Part shown: piece after piece, positions 13,285-26,298 of the stretch
Position numbering within the stretch: the first letter of the stretch is position 1
Layout of the letters: every line of letters begins with the position of its first letter
From: Crotophaga sulcirostris
Taxonomy: Eukaryota; Chordata; Aves; Cuculiformes; Crotophagidae
Length of the DNA: 64,000 nucleotides
Direction of reading: 5' to 3'
Assembly: GCA_013397455.1 (NCBI GenBank)
Contig: VYZB01000016.1
Span: 1,329,622 to 1,393,621 of the forward strand
Translations under genes and position numbers: made by a program
Notes under the pieces: generated by a model
Database searches by the model: none
What the model was told of the DNA's origin: nothing
The model's input: only the letters and a program-made list of their open reading frames with translations

Positions 13285-13577
13285 GCTATAGACTAGTTTA
13301 AATTTGACAGAATAAAAAAGCAGAAATCCAGAAGAATGTCTGGATATGTAAACAACTGCATGAGATCTGGGAAAGGTGGCAAACAGTAATTGCAAGAAGG
13401 AAAACCAAAAAAGTAACGGGTGAAAACTATCATTTGGGGAACTAATAAATTCTTGCAGTGTGGCTAACTTAGCAGATCTTTCTCATGGATATGTAGAGGT
13501 TTCTCTTTGTGACTTGAGAGTCTAAAAATTGCTGCAGAGCAAATGGTATTCTACTATGTTGGCTTGCAGTGCTTGTT

Positions 13578-13621
13578 TTAGTGTAGTGTAAATATCTTAT
13601 TAGTGTAGTGAAAATATCTTA
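13578..13621. repeat. 22-base tandem duplication
   Basis: A unit starting TTAGTGTAGTG and ending ATATCTTA occurs twice back to back (13578-13599 and 13600-13621), with one mismatch at the twelfth base. This is a recent local duplication. Confidence 0.85.
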
Positions 13622-15177
13622 TGTATTGCCTGAATCTGCATGTTTGCATGTGCAAATAAAGAAAGGGGGGGTGGAAGGTAGGGGAATGATAAAAAACGCA
13701 GAGGATACTGAAGACGTGTGCAAAAGGTTTTTATTTGATGGCAAAATACTGGTAGTTGTGTTTGCATATTTTGGGTATATTTTTAAAGAAATGTTTGTAT
13801 TCAGACTTTTAGGGGTTGTAAAATACTGCCTAGTTTTTATTTGCATAAATATTTTACATGGAAACTTGTTATTGGGAAACAAAACAGATTTTTTGTTGTT
13901 TTTAGTCTTTTATATGGAAAAAATCTGTTCTAATTTAGACACCCTAATTTCTGCCTACCTGCATGTTAAATTACAGTCTGCCTGATACCGCTGGCAGCAT
14001 TCGAGAGTTATGTCCAATGCATTTTAGAATTCATGAAAAACAAGAGGTCATAGATCTTATGATTCAATTCAGAAAAGAATTATTTTAGTAAAAGTAAAAA
14101 AAAATTCAGGAATTCACTCAAAATTTAAATTCAGTCTGGTATCTGACCTCACAAATTGTTTGGCTAGCCTTTTTACATAATAGTATTCTTTTGAATTTTT
14201 TTGGTATTTAGCAGTTCTAGAGTAATACTGGAAATAAATTTTCTCAATAATGTGTTTTGCATTCCATAAATTGAAACAATGCACATTAGGGTTTCAGACT
14301 GTGTTTGTCATTATTTCTTTGGAAACTTGTGTTTAGAAGTTACTATTCACATTTGGAAAAAGTAACACAATGAAAAATGGTAGCAGTTGCTGTTGCCATT
14401 ACTTGCTGCATGCTAATAGATATATTTAGATTTTTAATATACAAAATCTCCAAAAATAAAAGATGGAAGACGGGAAGGAACTAGAAATAATACTGTTAGA
14501 ATACAGAAGTGAAAGTAAAATCTGATATCCTTGCAGGCAATCTTTCATTTGAAAATGTGGCTTTGAAAGATCCAAAGTTTATTTTATGTGAAGTGTTATC
14601 TGAAGAGTTTTCTGAATATTTTATTTGGGTGGATTTAGTTAGTTGTCCCAATCAGTATAGCCTTTAGATATCAGAAAGGAGATTAATCTAACACTGGCAC
14701 CAGTTTCTACCTTCAGAAGTCTTATAAATCACCTCAAAGAGAGCAATAACAATAGTTGTAAATTTTGTACTCAGTCTATTAACTTGGTAGCAAACTCGGG
14801 AAGTCTAAAATAAAAAACAGGTTGATTCCATACTAGGCATAAGGATGTTTTCAGTACTTCATGATCCAAGAACTGAACCAGTAGGTTTTAGACTCTCAAA
14901 AGTTTTTGTTGCTTTAGTGGGGGCAAAGGAACTAGAATCAGGTTCCAACTCAGCTGTTTATTTCTGAAGAAGTAGTTGACATCTGGCATAAATAGTTCTA
15001 CCTCTCAAAATTAATCTAATACTTTCTGCTCAAAGTTGAAAATCAAATCCAAAAGTCTAATCATTTTGGTGACTTTTTCAGATCAATTAATCTGTTACTA
15101 AGCTGTTAAAAATATAACGTAATAATTTTTAAGGACCTACTTTTATTGAAGAATATTTTATTAATTGTCATTCTGGG

Positions 15178-15208
15178 AAAGTACTGAAAAGTACTAAAGT
15201 ACTAAAAC
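15178..15208. repeat. Short degenerate tandem repeat (GTACTAAA-like)
   Basis: GTACT occurs three times at 15181, 15191 and 15199 with A-rich spacers of three to five bases, giving a degenerate 8 to 10 base periodicity. Confidence 0.6.
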
Positions 15209-16091
15209 TCCAAATGAATTTTACTTTCATGTACTGTCATAGTATGCAATAGAAGAAAAAATACCGGTCTATTTGGTAACATTTAAGTTGAGACTCATTG
15301 CTTGGAGAAAAATGAATGATTCTTTTCATCTCTTTCTGCCTTCTGAAATGAGTTTTGCTTTTGATTTCTCTTTCCTGTGTTTTCATGTCTTTTGTTGATA
15401 CTTGACATTTTGCATTTGTTATTTTAACAATAACTCAAATTTTGTGCTAGTATAATATAATACCAAAAATTCAGAATACTCCACATTATATATTTATTGT
15501 ACTAGACCTCCTGGCATAGCAAACTCTCTTATAGAGCTAGCGCAAATCATACCATATTAGCAGGCTACCTTTCTCACTGAAGATGACAGTTGATGATAGT
15601 GGCCAAGAAGGAGTTCTAGGATCAAATCACACAATAAGTTTCAGCTACTTTTCTGTGAAAGATTTCCTGTTTTCCTTCCTCTGTCCCATTTAATGTTTCA
15701 ACCAACAATCTGATTGTTTGGAAGTCTGGCATGGACTGGGGCTTTTAAATCTGATTTTTGAGCATTCAAGATATTTTCAAACCGGTAGAATAGTCTTGCT
15801 ACAGCTTTTCTAACTCTTGTGGGAAGACAGGTAATGTCATTTTGGTCCTTTTTATTTACAAAATGTAGGTTCATCTTGCAGTTTGCAGCTGAATCCATGT
15901 TAAAGCACCCTTGAATACAACCCTGCAGCACTGGTTGGGAAGACAAAAACTTTGCCATTGCAGCCTTGGTCTCTGTGCCGTCACAGTGGGGTAGAGCAGG
16001 CCAGCTGAATGGTTATCTGCAAAGAAACTTGAAAATCCCTCCTAGCATAAACATCTCATTTGTATATCCAACTGGACAGAGCCTGGATTAA

Positions 16092-16111
16092 CCAGGTTGT
16101 GCACCACCTGG
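16092..16111. other. 20-base near-perfect palindrome centred on GTGCAC
   Basis: CCAGGT and ACCTGG flank GTGCAC, with a single mismatched pair (16098 against 16105). Each arm carries a CAGGT/ACCTG E-box-like half. A dimeric protein could bind here, but nothing else in the sequence supports that. Confidence 0.4.
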
Positions 16112-16424
16112 AATGGTTCTGCAGACTGGGGTACGACAGATGGTTTTGCAGAAGCAAAGAATATTTCCTCTGTTTGCCTTCAGCACAGCCCTGACTATGA
16201 TTTCAAAGTCATTTGGAGTAGTTAGGAAATCTAAAACACTTGTGCTTTACTAAGCTCTCCTCCCACTTCATAATTTTCAGGTTATTGGATAGCAAAACCA
16301 GTCTGAGGATGGAGTAGATTAGAAAAACCACTAAAGGGAAGATGCAATGTGTACAGTACAGAAAATTGTTCTACATTCCTATTGTGAGCTCTCTGGTGAG
16401 TTTATTACGCTACTAAGACTGTAG

Positions 16425-16680
16425 TTTTCTTTGTTGTTTTTATCACTATTACTTTTTCTTTTCATTCTTGACTTCTGTAGGACTCACATATAGCTTTTAA
16501 TTTTTCTTTTTTTATTGTTTTTTAGTATCTTTATTCCTTTATAGACTTATGTCCTTTTGCTCACCCCCAATCTTCTTTCAAGTTCTAACTCTTAAATTCT
16601 TACAGTTTTAATTTCTAAGAATTTGACTATTCTTCTCAGTGTTCTTATCTTTTTCTTTCCGATCTTCCTCACTTGTGTAT
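16425..16680 (+). repeat. Pyrimidine-rich block
   Basis: About 250 bases on the plus strand are dominated by T and C with few purines, including TTTTTCTTTTCATTC and TTCTTTTTTTATTG. No short unit repeats exactly, so it is not a simple microsatellite. Confidence 0.6.
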
Positions 16681-19600
16681 CAAATTAGAAATGTCATAAA
16701 GCATACTGATTCCTCATATGAATCACAATGAAGGGTTGTGTCTATTTGAAAATAGCATCACAATTGAAATCAACTTCATGCAAAAACATGCAATGACAGT
16801 GTTATTTAGCTCCTTTCACTGTGATGTTCCTGGAATTGGAACTGACTGATTAATGGTAAGCAGCAGATACCTTATATTCAGTGATAAAGAGCAAAGACTA
16901 AACAAAGAGTTATGCTATATTGTAGGGTGCAAAGGGATTCTGAAATTATTGTATTTTCTATTAACACTAGATGTCAAATCACTGTGTCTTATTGTTCCCT
17001 CTCGCCCCCAATGGATTAGTCAATCACTAGTTAACAAAATAACTACAAAGAAAACTCCTACCAGATTTAAGAAAGCCCTTTTTTTATTTAATTGACAGAT
17101 CTTGCCTTTCTCATCTTAGAGTGAACTCAGTGTCCATGACAGTACCATAAAGTCATTTAATGTCAACGTGATGGTTATTTCTTGAATTTTTTAGAGCAGC
17201 CAAAGCTGTGGAAGAATGAGAACATGGCCAAATGCTATTAGCCAAGCAACACTTCCTGTGAAAATCAGCATCACCATAATTCCTATCCATGCTTTCAGAC
17301 TTTTCCACAGCATGACACCAGCACAGATGGCAATGCAATAACACAATAAATCTCATAGGAGGTTTATTGCAATTGGAATAGATGAGGATCACTGATCAGT
17401 ACAGAAGGGTTGTCCTTATGTGCAAATGCCTCAGTCCGCAACAGAAGCTCAGATCTGTGAAACTTACTTATCCTTTCCTTCTGAGTCATTTCTAATGCCA
17501 GCTGACCACAACTCTTGTTCAACCTTCAGGGAAAAAAAAATGCATACTAAATCTCTTGATTATTCTGGTGTACAAGCACCATAGGCCCAGATCTACAAAT
17601 AATATTTTTAGATGCTTAATTCATATTGATTTAAGCAGGGCTACGTACCTAAGCAATTTTGACATCAAAAACATTCCCTTCTGTTTTTGTTTGCAAATAA
17701 AATGACTAGTGTCTTATCCTCCCAAGTGAGGCTGTAAGAAGTAAAACACAAATCTCTGCTATTTTGTTTCCTACATCTTATAGAAGAAGCAGATACAATT
17801 CTAGACACTTTTTTTCCTGTGCTTTTTGAGGAATCACTTTGGGTTCATTACATTATATACCATAATAATACTCTTCTTTCCAAAGGATGTGTGATGGGAA
17901 CCTGCTTTCCTGGAAATGGTGAAGTATCTGCCTGTTGATGCAAAGTAGTGAATGAATTTCTTGCTTTGATTGCACGTACAGATTTTGCTTTCCCTATTGA
18001 AGTGTCTTTATCTTAACCCAAGAGCTTTCTCACTTTTAATCTTCCAGTTCTTTCCCCCATCCTACTGCAGGGAAGTGAGTGAGTAGCTGTGTGGGGCTGA
18101 GATGTCTACAGTGGTTAAACCACAAAAGCTCTACAAGACTTGTGTAAGGTGAAGAATCATAAAAGTAGGCAGTAGTTAGGGATTTTGAAATAGTAAGGAA
18201 ACTCAACTTACTTATTTCTATTTTTAAAAGAAGAAATGCTTATGATAAACCTTATTGCAGAGCACCCAGCACTTTCGACTATGAAGACACCTGTACTTTT
18301 TTTATATTTTGTGTAACGCTATTGAAACTTGTTTGTTTGGCACAAATTCATTTCTCAAAATGTTCCAAAACACATTGAGTGACTCAACCCACCATAATAC
18401 ATTCCTCTTTAAAGTGTCAACTCAATCTTGGAAAGAAAATAAACTTTAAGACATGGAACCATAAAATCAGGAAGGATCCATGGGATGCTTAGATGAAATA
18501 TCGCTAATGGTCAGGTGAACAGGAAGTGAAGATAATTGCAAATGGAATAAACACACAACAGTCTAAGGGAAAACGGGCAATGACTCATTTTAACCTTTAG
18601 AAAAAGCTGGACTGAATTTGAAGGCTGAAATGGAATCTGAAACCACATAATGGAGATTTTTTTATTGAATGTCAGTCAGAACTCTAATGATTTTCACTTT
18701 CTGGCAGTTTGCTTTGTGACAAAGAGGTGTTTCCCTCTGCTCTCCTGGCAGTGTTGCAGTGTATGATATCTTGGGTATATAGTTGATTCCACTTCAGTTA
18801 TATAAGTGGTCAGATAATTTTATAATGATAATAGTAGTTTGTTTCAATTTTGATTCATTTCCTTGATTAAAAAAAAAGAAAAAACAGTCACTTCTTTTGT
18901 GTTAAAGTATGGGAATGAACAAGCTAAATATAAATGTTAAACAAGGTCAGAGAAGTTGTAGTGAGATTGAAGTTACTCCAAAAATCTTTGTTGTTCTTTT
19001 TCTGTGAATACACCTTTTTATTTATGATATAGCAGTAGTAATCCAGGGAAAGAGCAGAGGAAGGAAAGAGGAAGAACAGTGGTGGGGAGAGGGACGTTAA
19101 AAGAACTGCTAGTGAACAATAGAAACACTTCTAACGCCTTAAGTAAAGATCAGCATAACATTACTGTTGTCCAGGGAACTCTGTAAGCACAGGGTGAATT
19201 TAAAGTGTAAGAGGATTGTGTTTGCTCTTGGAGTTACAGATCCCACTGGAGTTAGTATTAAAGGATATTTCTCAACTCAAAATGTTTTTTCTGTCTTAGC
19301 CAATTTCTGTTTTTATTTTCCAGATGGATTGGAGTGCGCTTTTAGGTTGTTTGGAATGGAACAGGCGTAGTATTGCTCACATGTTCCATGGAAGCACAAT
19401 TATGAATGGTAGAAGAAGGTATTTGCCCATTTCATATGGTTTCTGTGGTTATGCAGGAGGAAAACCTAAATATTTTGGTTGGTAGCTTGAAAAGGAAAAG
19501 GTCCTTCCTTCTGGTTTTGGCAAAAACTTTTGAACCCCTGTCTACAAGTGTTGTTTAATGCAGTTGTATTTCAAATGGATAAGAGGACAAATGATAAATT

Positions 19601-22433
19601 TTCATGAGTTGAAAAAACCGTGGTAAGATGTGATGCACAAAGCAACTACATGCTTCATGCAGGGAGAGAAAATTGGAACATTTGATTGTGGTGAGGCTCA
19701 GCAATACTTTAACATACAAAATATGAACTGCCAGATGTGCTTATCTGTGTGAGAAATTAGGTCAAGCATCTATATGTGTAAACTGACACTTCAGATAGTT
19801 TTTACACACTTGATATATTTGTAGCATTTAGACCTAACATAGTGATGCCTATCCACAGGCACTTTCTTGGCTTTTCATTGCTATCAACCTTTCTTGGTCA
19901 GCTTAATTCAGCAGTGGTTCTTTGGCATTTTTGCAAAGCATGTCTAAGAATTTCTTAGCTGAATGTTCTGTTGCAGTCAAAACAGTTCTTAATCGGAAAG
20001 GGAAAGATGAGGGTCAGATGTTATAAGGAGTCATATTAACATGTAGCTGAATGACAATAAACTTTAAGATGAGTAATATTGTATTCTGGTATATCTTGAA
20101 TGTAGTATTAAAACCCAAGTGTATTGTGAACGAAAAAAAAATGTTAATCTTTTATTTTCTACTCAAGAAAAACTATCATTTATAGAAAACAGCTTTCCAA
20201 TCAGAGACTACAAAAGCCTGTTATCTGCTCCATCATAGATGAAAAGATGCACAACTGCGTGAAATTTCAGGAGCAAAAATTAATTTCCCTATTTTCTCTT
20301 TATATGATGTCCTTTGTAATGGCATATCTCAAGTCAGGTAACAATCTGACTTCCAAAATGCACCTATGTGGAAAGTCCTATTTTCCTTGAACATAGATCT
20401 TTATCTGGAACAATTCTGTAAGTTATGATAATTTAACAACTAATACATTCCAAAACACTGTTGTTTTATTTGATGAAAGTCATTTTTGTCTTCCTTTGAA
20501 GGACAATGTGTGCAAATAGTATAAAACAGACAAGCTGCAGTGCCTTCAGAAGAATTTACAGACTACTTTGTTGATTCTTCTATATGTTCTGCCTTATACA
20601 CTTAGAGAATTACATATTGTACTACTTTGGTTTTAGAAACATCATCATCAGTTAAAATTAAATAAATGGCTGAGTGAAATTCTCATTGAAGTGCTCTGCT
20701 TTTCACATTCACCTTTAGACTGACTCAAAGCAAAATTTAAAAATCATGCAGCTGACGTGTTTTATTCTTTTTGCTGCCTATATTTTTCCCATATAGTGTT
20801 AAAGGAAATATCTTTATCTTGTATATTGTAGAATTTTAGAACTAGTACTATGTATGATTATTCAGAAGAGGACTGTCATATTCTAATATGTTCATCCTTA
20901 TCAATTTTTTATTATTGTTTTTGTATCTTGAGGGATATATATGCCAAAAGAAACAAAACTAAGATACTTGGATTGCAAACAATTTATTTTATTTTGTAAT
21001 GTCTAAATAATTTCTGTCCACTACTTTTTTCTTACTGTAGATATTTATCTCTTTGTTTTTCCACTAACTTGATACCTTGGTTGGCTGAAAACAGCAAAAT
21101 GAACTTTTCAAATTGAAATAAAAATGTGTGTGAACTTAGTTTCTGAACTGACTTCACTAGAGGCAACAGAAAAACTATTACTTGAATTACTAGACCAAGC
21201 TTCCAGGGCTAAATTCACAAAATGGATAATCTTAGATCCCATGTCAGTAGCTGTCCAGATGCCCACTGCAACAGGGAGCACTAAACCTGCCTTCGAGACA
21301 TAGATTGCAGCAGTAGGCATCTACCTCTTTCTCTTAACTGTCTTTCCCTCTCTTGACACTGCTTCTCTTGCCCTGGTGGATTGCCAATGTATCTTGTCCA
21401 TTCTCTAAAGAAGAACCAAGTGCCTAAAAATGGAAGTAATTTTCTTAACAGCACACTGAAAAAAAAAAAAATACAGTCAGAAAATTACAATCAGCAGAAA
21501 TGGAATGAAAGGAGTGAAAAATCACATCTCATTTAACCAGAAGTTTTGCTGATGAAAAAGATGCAGAAGCATTTACTTTAGACTGGAAGGTGATTTCCAT
21601 CTTCTTTTCAAGTATTCATCTCTAAATTCTCTCTAAAGCAAATAATCTGTCCCTTTCTTATAGAGTATACTGGGAAAGTCCTCATTTGGGTTGTGAGAAG
21701 CACAGATATAAAAACCCTTTCTTTTGTTCTCGGAGACTTGACTAAGGTGTATGACATCTGAAAAATTTTGTACCTTAATTTTAGTCTGTAAAATACTGTA
21801 GACTAGTACTTTTTTCCTTTCCTGATGCAGTTATGTAATTCATTTGGCCAGAAGGAGTCAAGACCCTTAATTCTGAAGTGCTAAGGCATTCTTTGAGGCA
21901 GACTGTACTTGAAGACCTTTTCAGAGCTCCCTCCCATAATATACTTCTATCTTTCCTCTTCTAACATAGTATAAACTCTGTCAGATTAAATTACTAACTT
22001 AAATGTACCTTGTTGTTTTATTTAACTGGATTGTCTCAGGATTACAAAAAGAACAATTCTTAGATAATTCATGAAATAAGGCAAAATTCAGCAATCGTTT
22101 TCGCCTCTATTTAGTAGTAAGTACCACATTCCTAGTGGCTGATACTACTGATTTTGAGTTCCTTGCCTAAGTTATGAAATGATGTATTTTGCAACTTAAC
22201 AAAAACCACACCAGAAATAGCTTTCTAACATTTATTTAATTTTTTACAATAACATTTTTAAATATGTATCTCATTGAAACTAGTAACATTAATAGATGGT
22301 CAGTAAAGAGAAGCACATGGAGCTGGTAAGCACTGAACTGAAGGCTAAAAATACAGATGAAAGCCAGTGTGATAGTTTTAGGTACTATATTAGGTCACTA
22401 CTATATGTTGTCTGGTTTTCATTTAAAGTGGCA

Positions 22434-22456
22434 ACCCCTCCCCCCCCTTTTTTTTC
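22434..22456 (+). repeat. C-run and T-run tract
   Basis: A CCCCTC lead is followed by eight C and then eleven T bases. It is a low-complexity polypyrimidine tract prone to length change. Confidence 0.8.
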
Positions 22457-23315
22457 TCAAGGACAGAAATGTAACATTCAGTTCCACTAAACAAGTATGA
22501 ACAAAAATGGACACCCCTGCCCCTCCCTTTCCTGCTGTCTCCTCAGTCCTTGTTTGCTTGCCTACTTTTCTGCCAGCCTGGTCTTATGCAGGCCTTTTTA
22601 TACCCATCCTGCCCCCTTATTTCACCAACAACTCCTCTGTGACACACCCACCACAACTGGTCTATCTGCTGTGATATAGCCATGACATCACTAGGGCTGG
22701 TGCCTGGAGTTTGTGCTGCATCACTGACATAGTTATTATATTCCACCATTCAAGCAAGGAGAAACCAATAAAATAATAAAAATGTAAATAAATAGATAAA
22801 ATAACAAATGGTAATACTAGAGTGGGAAATTAGGTAGTTGTGGCAATAATATAAAGAACAGGACCTCACCAAAGTTTAGAAAGGAATTAAAAGCAGCAAG
22901 CCACATTTTAAAGATTCACATGGTGTTTGCTGCTGAGATTTGTGGATTTAAAGACAATTCTGGAAGAAAAATTCTTGTTATGTTGACTGAGGGTAGTATT
23001 TCACACCTTTGGAATTAAAGATGTGTCAAGTGCCAAGTCTTGTATCTATGAGTGGCTGACAGTGCTGAGCATGGTTCAGCATGAACTGAAGACTCAAATG
23101 TTTCTTTCCCTGAAAAAAGTTGCAGTGGTTTTGCCAGGGACTGCCTTGTCCTGTGTACTTCAGTTGGACACTGGAATGAAATACATTAATTAACTTTGAT
23201 CTGCTTGGTTCACTGCTGGTTATTGCATACAACTTCTTTAATAAACAGGACCAGAGGCAATGGGCACAAACCAAAATGCATTTCCCTCTGAAATTCAAAA
23301 AAATACTATTTCACT

Positions 23316-23499
23316 TTGAAGGTGACCAAGCACTGGCACAGTTTGTCCAGGGAGGTTGTGGAGCTTCCCTCCTTGGAGATATTCAAAATCTGGCTGGACA
23401 TGGTCATGGGTAACTGGCTCTAGGTGGTCCTAGCTGAGCAGGGAAATCGGAGCAGCTGATCTCCAGAGGTGCCATCCAACCTCAGTCTGTGATTCATGA
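23316..23499 (+). mobile_element. CR1 LINE, 3' UTR fragment
   Basis: The order of boxes is that of the CR1 end: CAAGCACTGGCACAGTTTGTCC, GGAGATATTCAAAATCTGGCTGGACA, a CTCTAGGTGGTCCTAGCTGAGCAGG-like block, ATCTCCAGAGG, CCATCCAACCTC, then GTGATTCATGA. It starts 5'-truncated just upstream of the box equivalent to the end of ORF2. It is moderately diverged from the CR1 tails at 2905 and 43378 and represents another, probably older, subfamily. Confidence 0.92.
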
Positions 23500-26229
23500 A
23501 CACAGAGACCTATTGCAAATCAATTGCCACATAGTAACTGTTAAAGTCTCATTAACCTGTCACATTTGGTCTAAATACAGCCACTGCAGTAACTGATGTG
23601 ACTGATACAGTCAGCTTATATGATGCCATGACTAGAGACGTGACAGCTAGTGGGCTCATGGTAAACAGCCACAGACTGCATCCTCTTGTGTCCAGATTAT
23701 AACTTTTCAGGCAGTGAACCTGTTAGCTGTGAAGTTATCAACTGGAAGAAATTAAGATCCCAAAAGGCTGACTAGTCCTGTATATTTTGGACTCAAACCA
23801 GAAAAAAATGTCTAAGGTAGTTCATCTGCTGCCTTTCTATTAACACTATTAACTGCAAGTATTTTCTAGGCATCGTTAAAGCTTCTGGGGTGGCAACCAG
23901 ACTGAGCAACTCTTAAGTTATCCATTTTTGTGCCTACGTGCAAAAGGAGATGCTGAAATACTGTAATTCTCTAGCATTTTGTACCATCTTTCCTTGCAGT
24001 CTTCACAGGGATAAATGATGACTCAAATCTGCAGTGTTTCCAGATGGAACGAGCAACACTGGCATCTGAGAGACCTCATGAGAACTCCTGCCTGCATTTT
24101 CAGATTCTAGGAGTTCATAAAATTTGGCTTAGCTACAGATAAACACTTGGATTTTGCAAGGCTCTTCTGAATCTAGCACAAGTTCTACATTATTTAAAGC
24201 TTTTGTTAACTCATCTTTTCTGGTTTCCTGTTTTTACCTAGAAATAGAATGGAACAGAATAGAGTATTTGATTAAAGGAAGCATCTACGTTTGCATGCAG
24301 GCAGCAGTTATTTGGTATTGCTGATGTGAAATACCTACTAAGTGAAAGCTAGGAATAAGATTTATAAAGTTAAATAGTTTTTATTTGTTTCAGCTTCCCA
24401 TCTTTATTTGCAATAATATTCTTATTTGCATTTTATGAACACCTAGATTCAGTATTCTGTTGTCCTTCGGTTAAGCAGAATTACATCAACAGGATATGTA
24501 GGAAGCTTTTTTCTGGATGAAAGTTGGTGGCACTTCATTCTTTCTTTGGTTCACAGAACAACCCCTCATGCTATTCACTAGCTTTATATGTATCCAGTTT
24601 TCTAGAGCTACAACTGGAAAAAATGTTACAACGGCAATTCTGTTTCTAAAATTCTTTACAATGTTTCACTGCCTGTGTGTTACAAGAAAAATCTCACCAG
24701 AGCGCACACACTATGCTGAGAGTCACACTTATTCCACACAAGACTTCAACTTGTAACTGTCCTTTTTCAGTTATGTTTTTTCCCCACATATGTTCCTGAT
24801 TTTTAGATGTTTTACCCTTCAAGCATTTACTTTGAAGTGTAAAAAACAATATTTGGACTGTGTCTCTTATCTTCATAGTCCCTTCATGTCTACTCCGGTA
24901 TCAATAGATTTTCATACTACATGTAAGAATTTTCGCTGAGATCTCAGTACCCTTAATCACATACATGAAGTCAGTAATAATCTTTGAAAAAATGTTACAG
25001 GAAAAATATTGAAATAAAACCAGTTAGAAATAATTAGGTGTACACGTTATCTAAAGAAAGTTAGAAGATAAAACAGGAGAAAAAAACAGAGAATCTAACA
25101 TGAAATTTAGTTTAATTTATCATTAAAAAAATCTACATAATTTCAATCCTGAACTAAAAAAATATTTTGTTCACAGTATCTTCTACTTAGATGGTTTATT
25201 GTTGCACAGAGAAATAGTACAACTCCCATCAACACCATCTCTGCAGGGAAGAAAAGACTATAAAACCACTACCATAGGCTTACTAACGTGGAACTACAGT
25301 TTTAAGGATGAAAGAGTAGTACCTCCCCCTACTTTGTTCTATGAGAAGAAAATAAATTACTTGTGAATGTGAATTCTCATTATTTTCAAGATTATTCAAC
25401 CACACTTTTACTACAAAACGGGGGAAATTTTGGAGAGGATTGATAAGGATTTTACTGCTGCTTTCTAGCTCCTGCACATGATGGGGCATCAGTGAGGTTT
25501 TGTCAATTACCATTCTTGCTTCTGTTACTGTAGTACAGAACGGTAAGTGCTCTTACCTCCCCCTTGTTGTGTACTGGATAATTAACTCCATGTTAAGTAT
25601 GAGGTGGATTCAGGGTAGCCTGGTGTCCCTTCGTGTTTTGGTTTAGTTGAATAGAGTCTTGTCTTTCCCTGCTTGCTCTAGTTAAACACACTGCTGAGAT
25701 GGAAGCCACGCAGCTTTTCTGTATGTGACTTTACTTACCTCAAATGGTTTGGAGCCTTTCATTTTTTAGCAGAGAATTTCCCCAGTTGTTCATTCTATGG
25801 GTAGAGAGGGTTTCTTCTGTTGCTAAGATGTTTGTCTCACTCAACTTCCAGTGACTGGAAACATCCAATTAGAATGAGGTACATTTTCTGTCAAATATTG
25901 TTACAAATACACTATTTATTGAAAAGTAATTACCCTATGTAAAAATTGTGCAAGTGTGACAGATTCTCCATCACTTGATATTTTTCTACTCTTACAACCA
26001 CCATCAGCTTTTAAAGTATATGCTTTATTGTAATTAAGAATTCATGCTTGTTGCAAGAGCTACTATCCTTGTTACATAGGGAATCAGAATAGATATTGCA
26101 AATTCATTCCCTTTTTTTCAACTCTGTTGGCAGCCAGGGGTCAAATGTGATGTAAAATTATTCTTTGTTAAGGAAAATATCACTTTAAAGCTATGTGTAA
26201 AACAATAAACATATATATATTTGTTTCAG

Positions 26230-26298
26230 GACAGAGTGAAGCAGGGAGAATTAAAATTCTGTTGCCATTTCTTGACAATACCTGTCAGCGCTCTTGCT
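26230..26298 (+). other. Exon-like stretch (weak candidate)
   Basis: A pyrimidine-ending acceptor (TTTGTTTCAG, AG at 26228-26229) and a consensus donor (GTAAGT at 26299-26304) bound 69 bases. The 23-codon frame in phase 0 is open (begins DRVKQGELKF), and phase 2 is open too. No family is recognised. A GTAAGT with an upstream acceptor occurs several times in 64 kb by chance, so this could be a coincidence, a non-coding RNA exon or a real small exon. Confidence 0.15.

Larger units (their letters stand above)
13285..23315. other. Non-coding AT-rich stretch
   Basis: No recognised gene across 10 kb. Minor structures are a 22-base tandem duplication (13578-13621), GTACTAAA-type short repeats (15178-15208), a near-palindrome (16092-16111), a pyrimidine-rich block (16425-16680), a purine-rich patch around 19045-19094 and a C8/T11 tract near 22434-22456. 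The minus-strand open frames at 15698-15958 and 17153-17392 have no recognisable motif. Confidence 0.65.
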
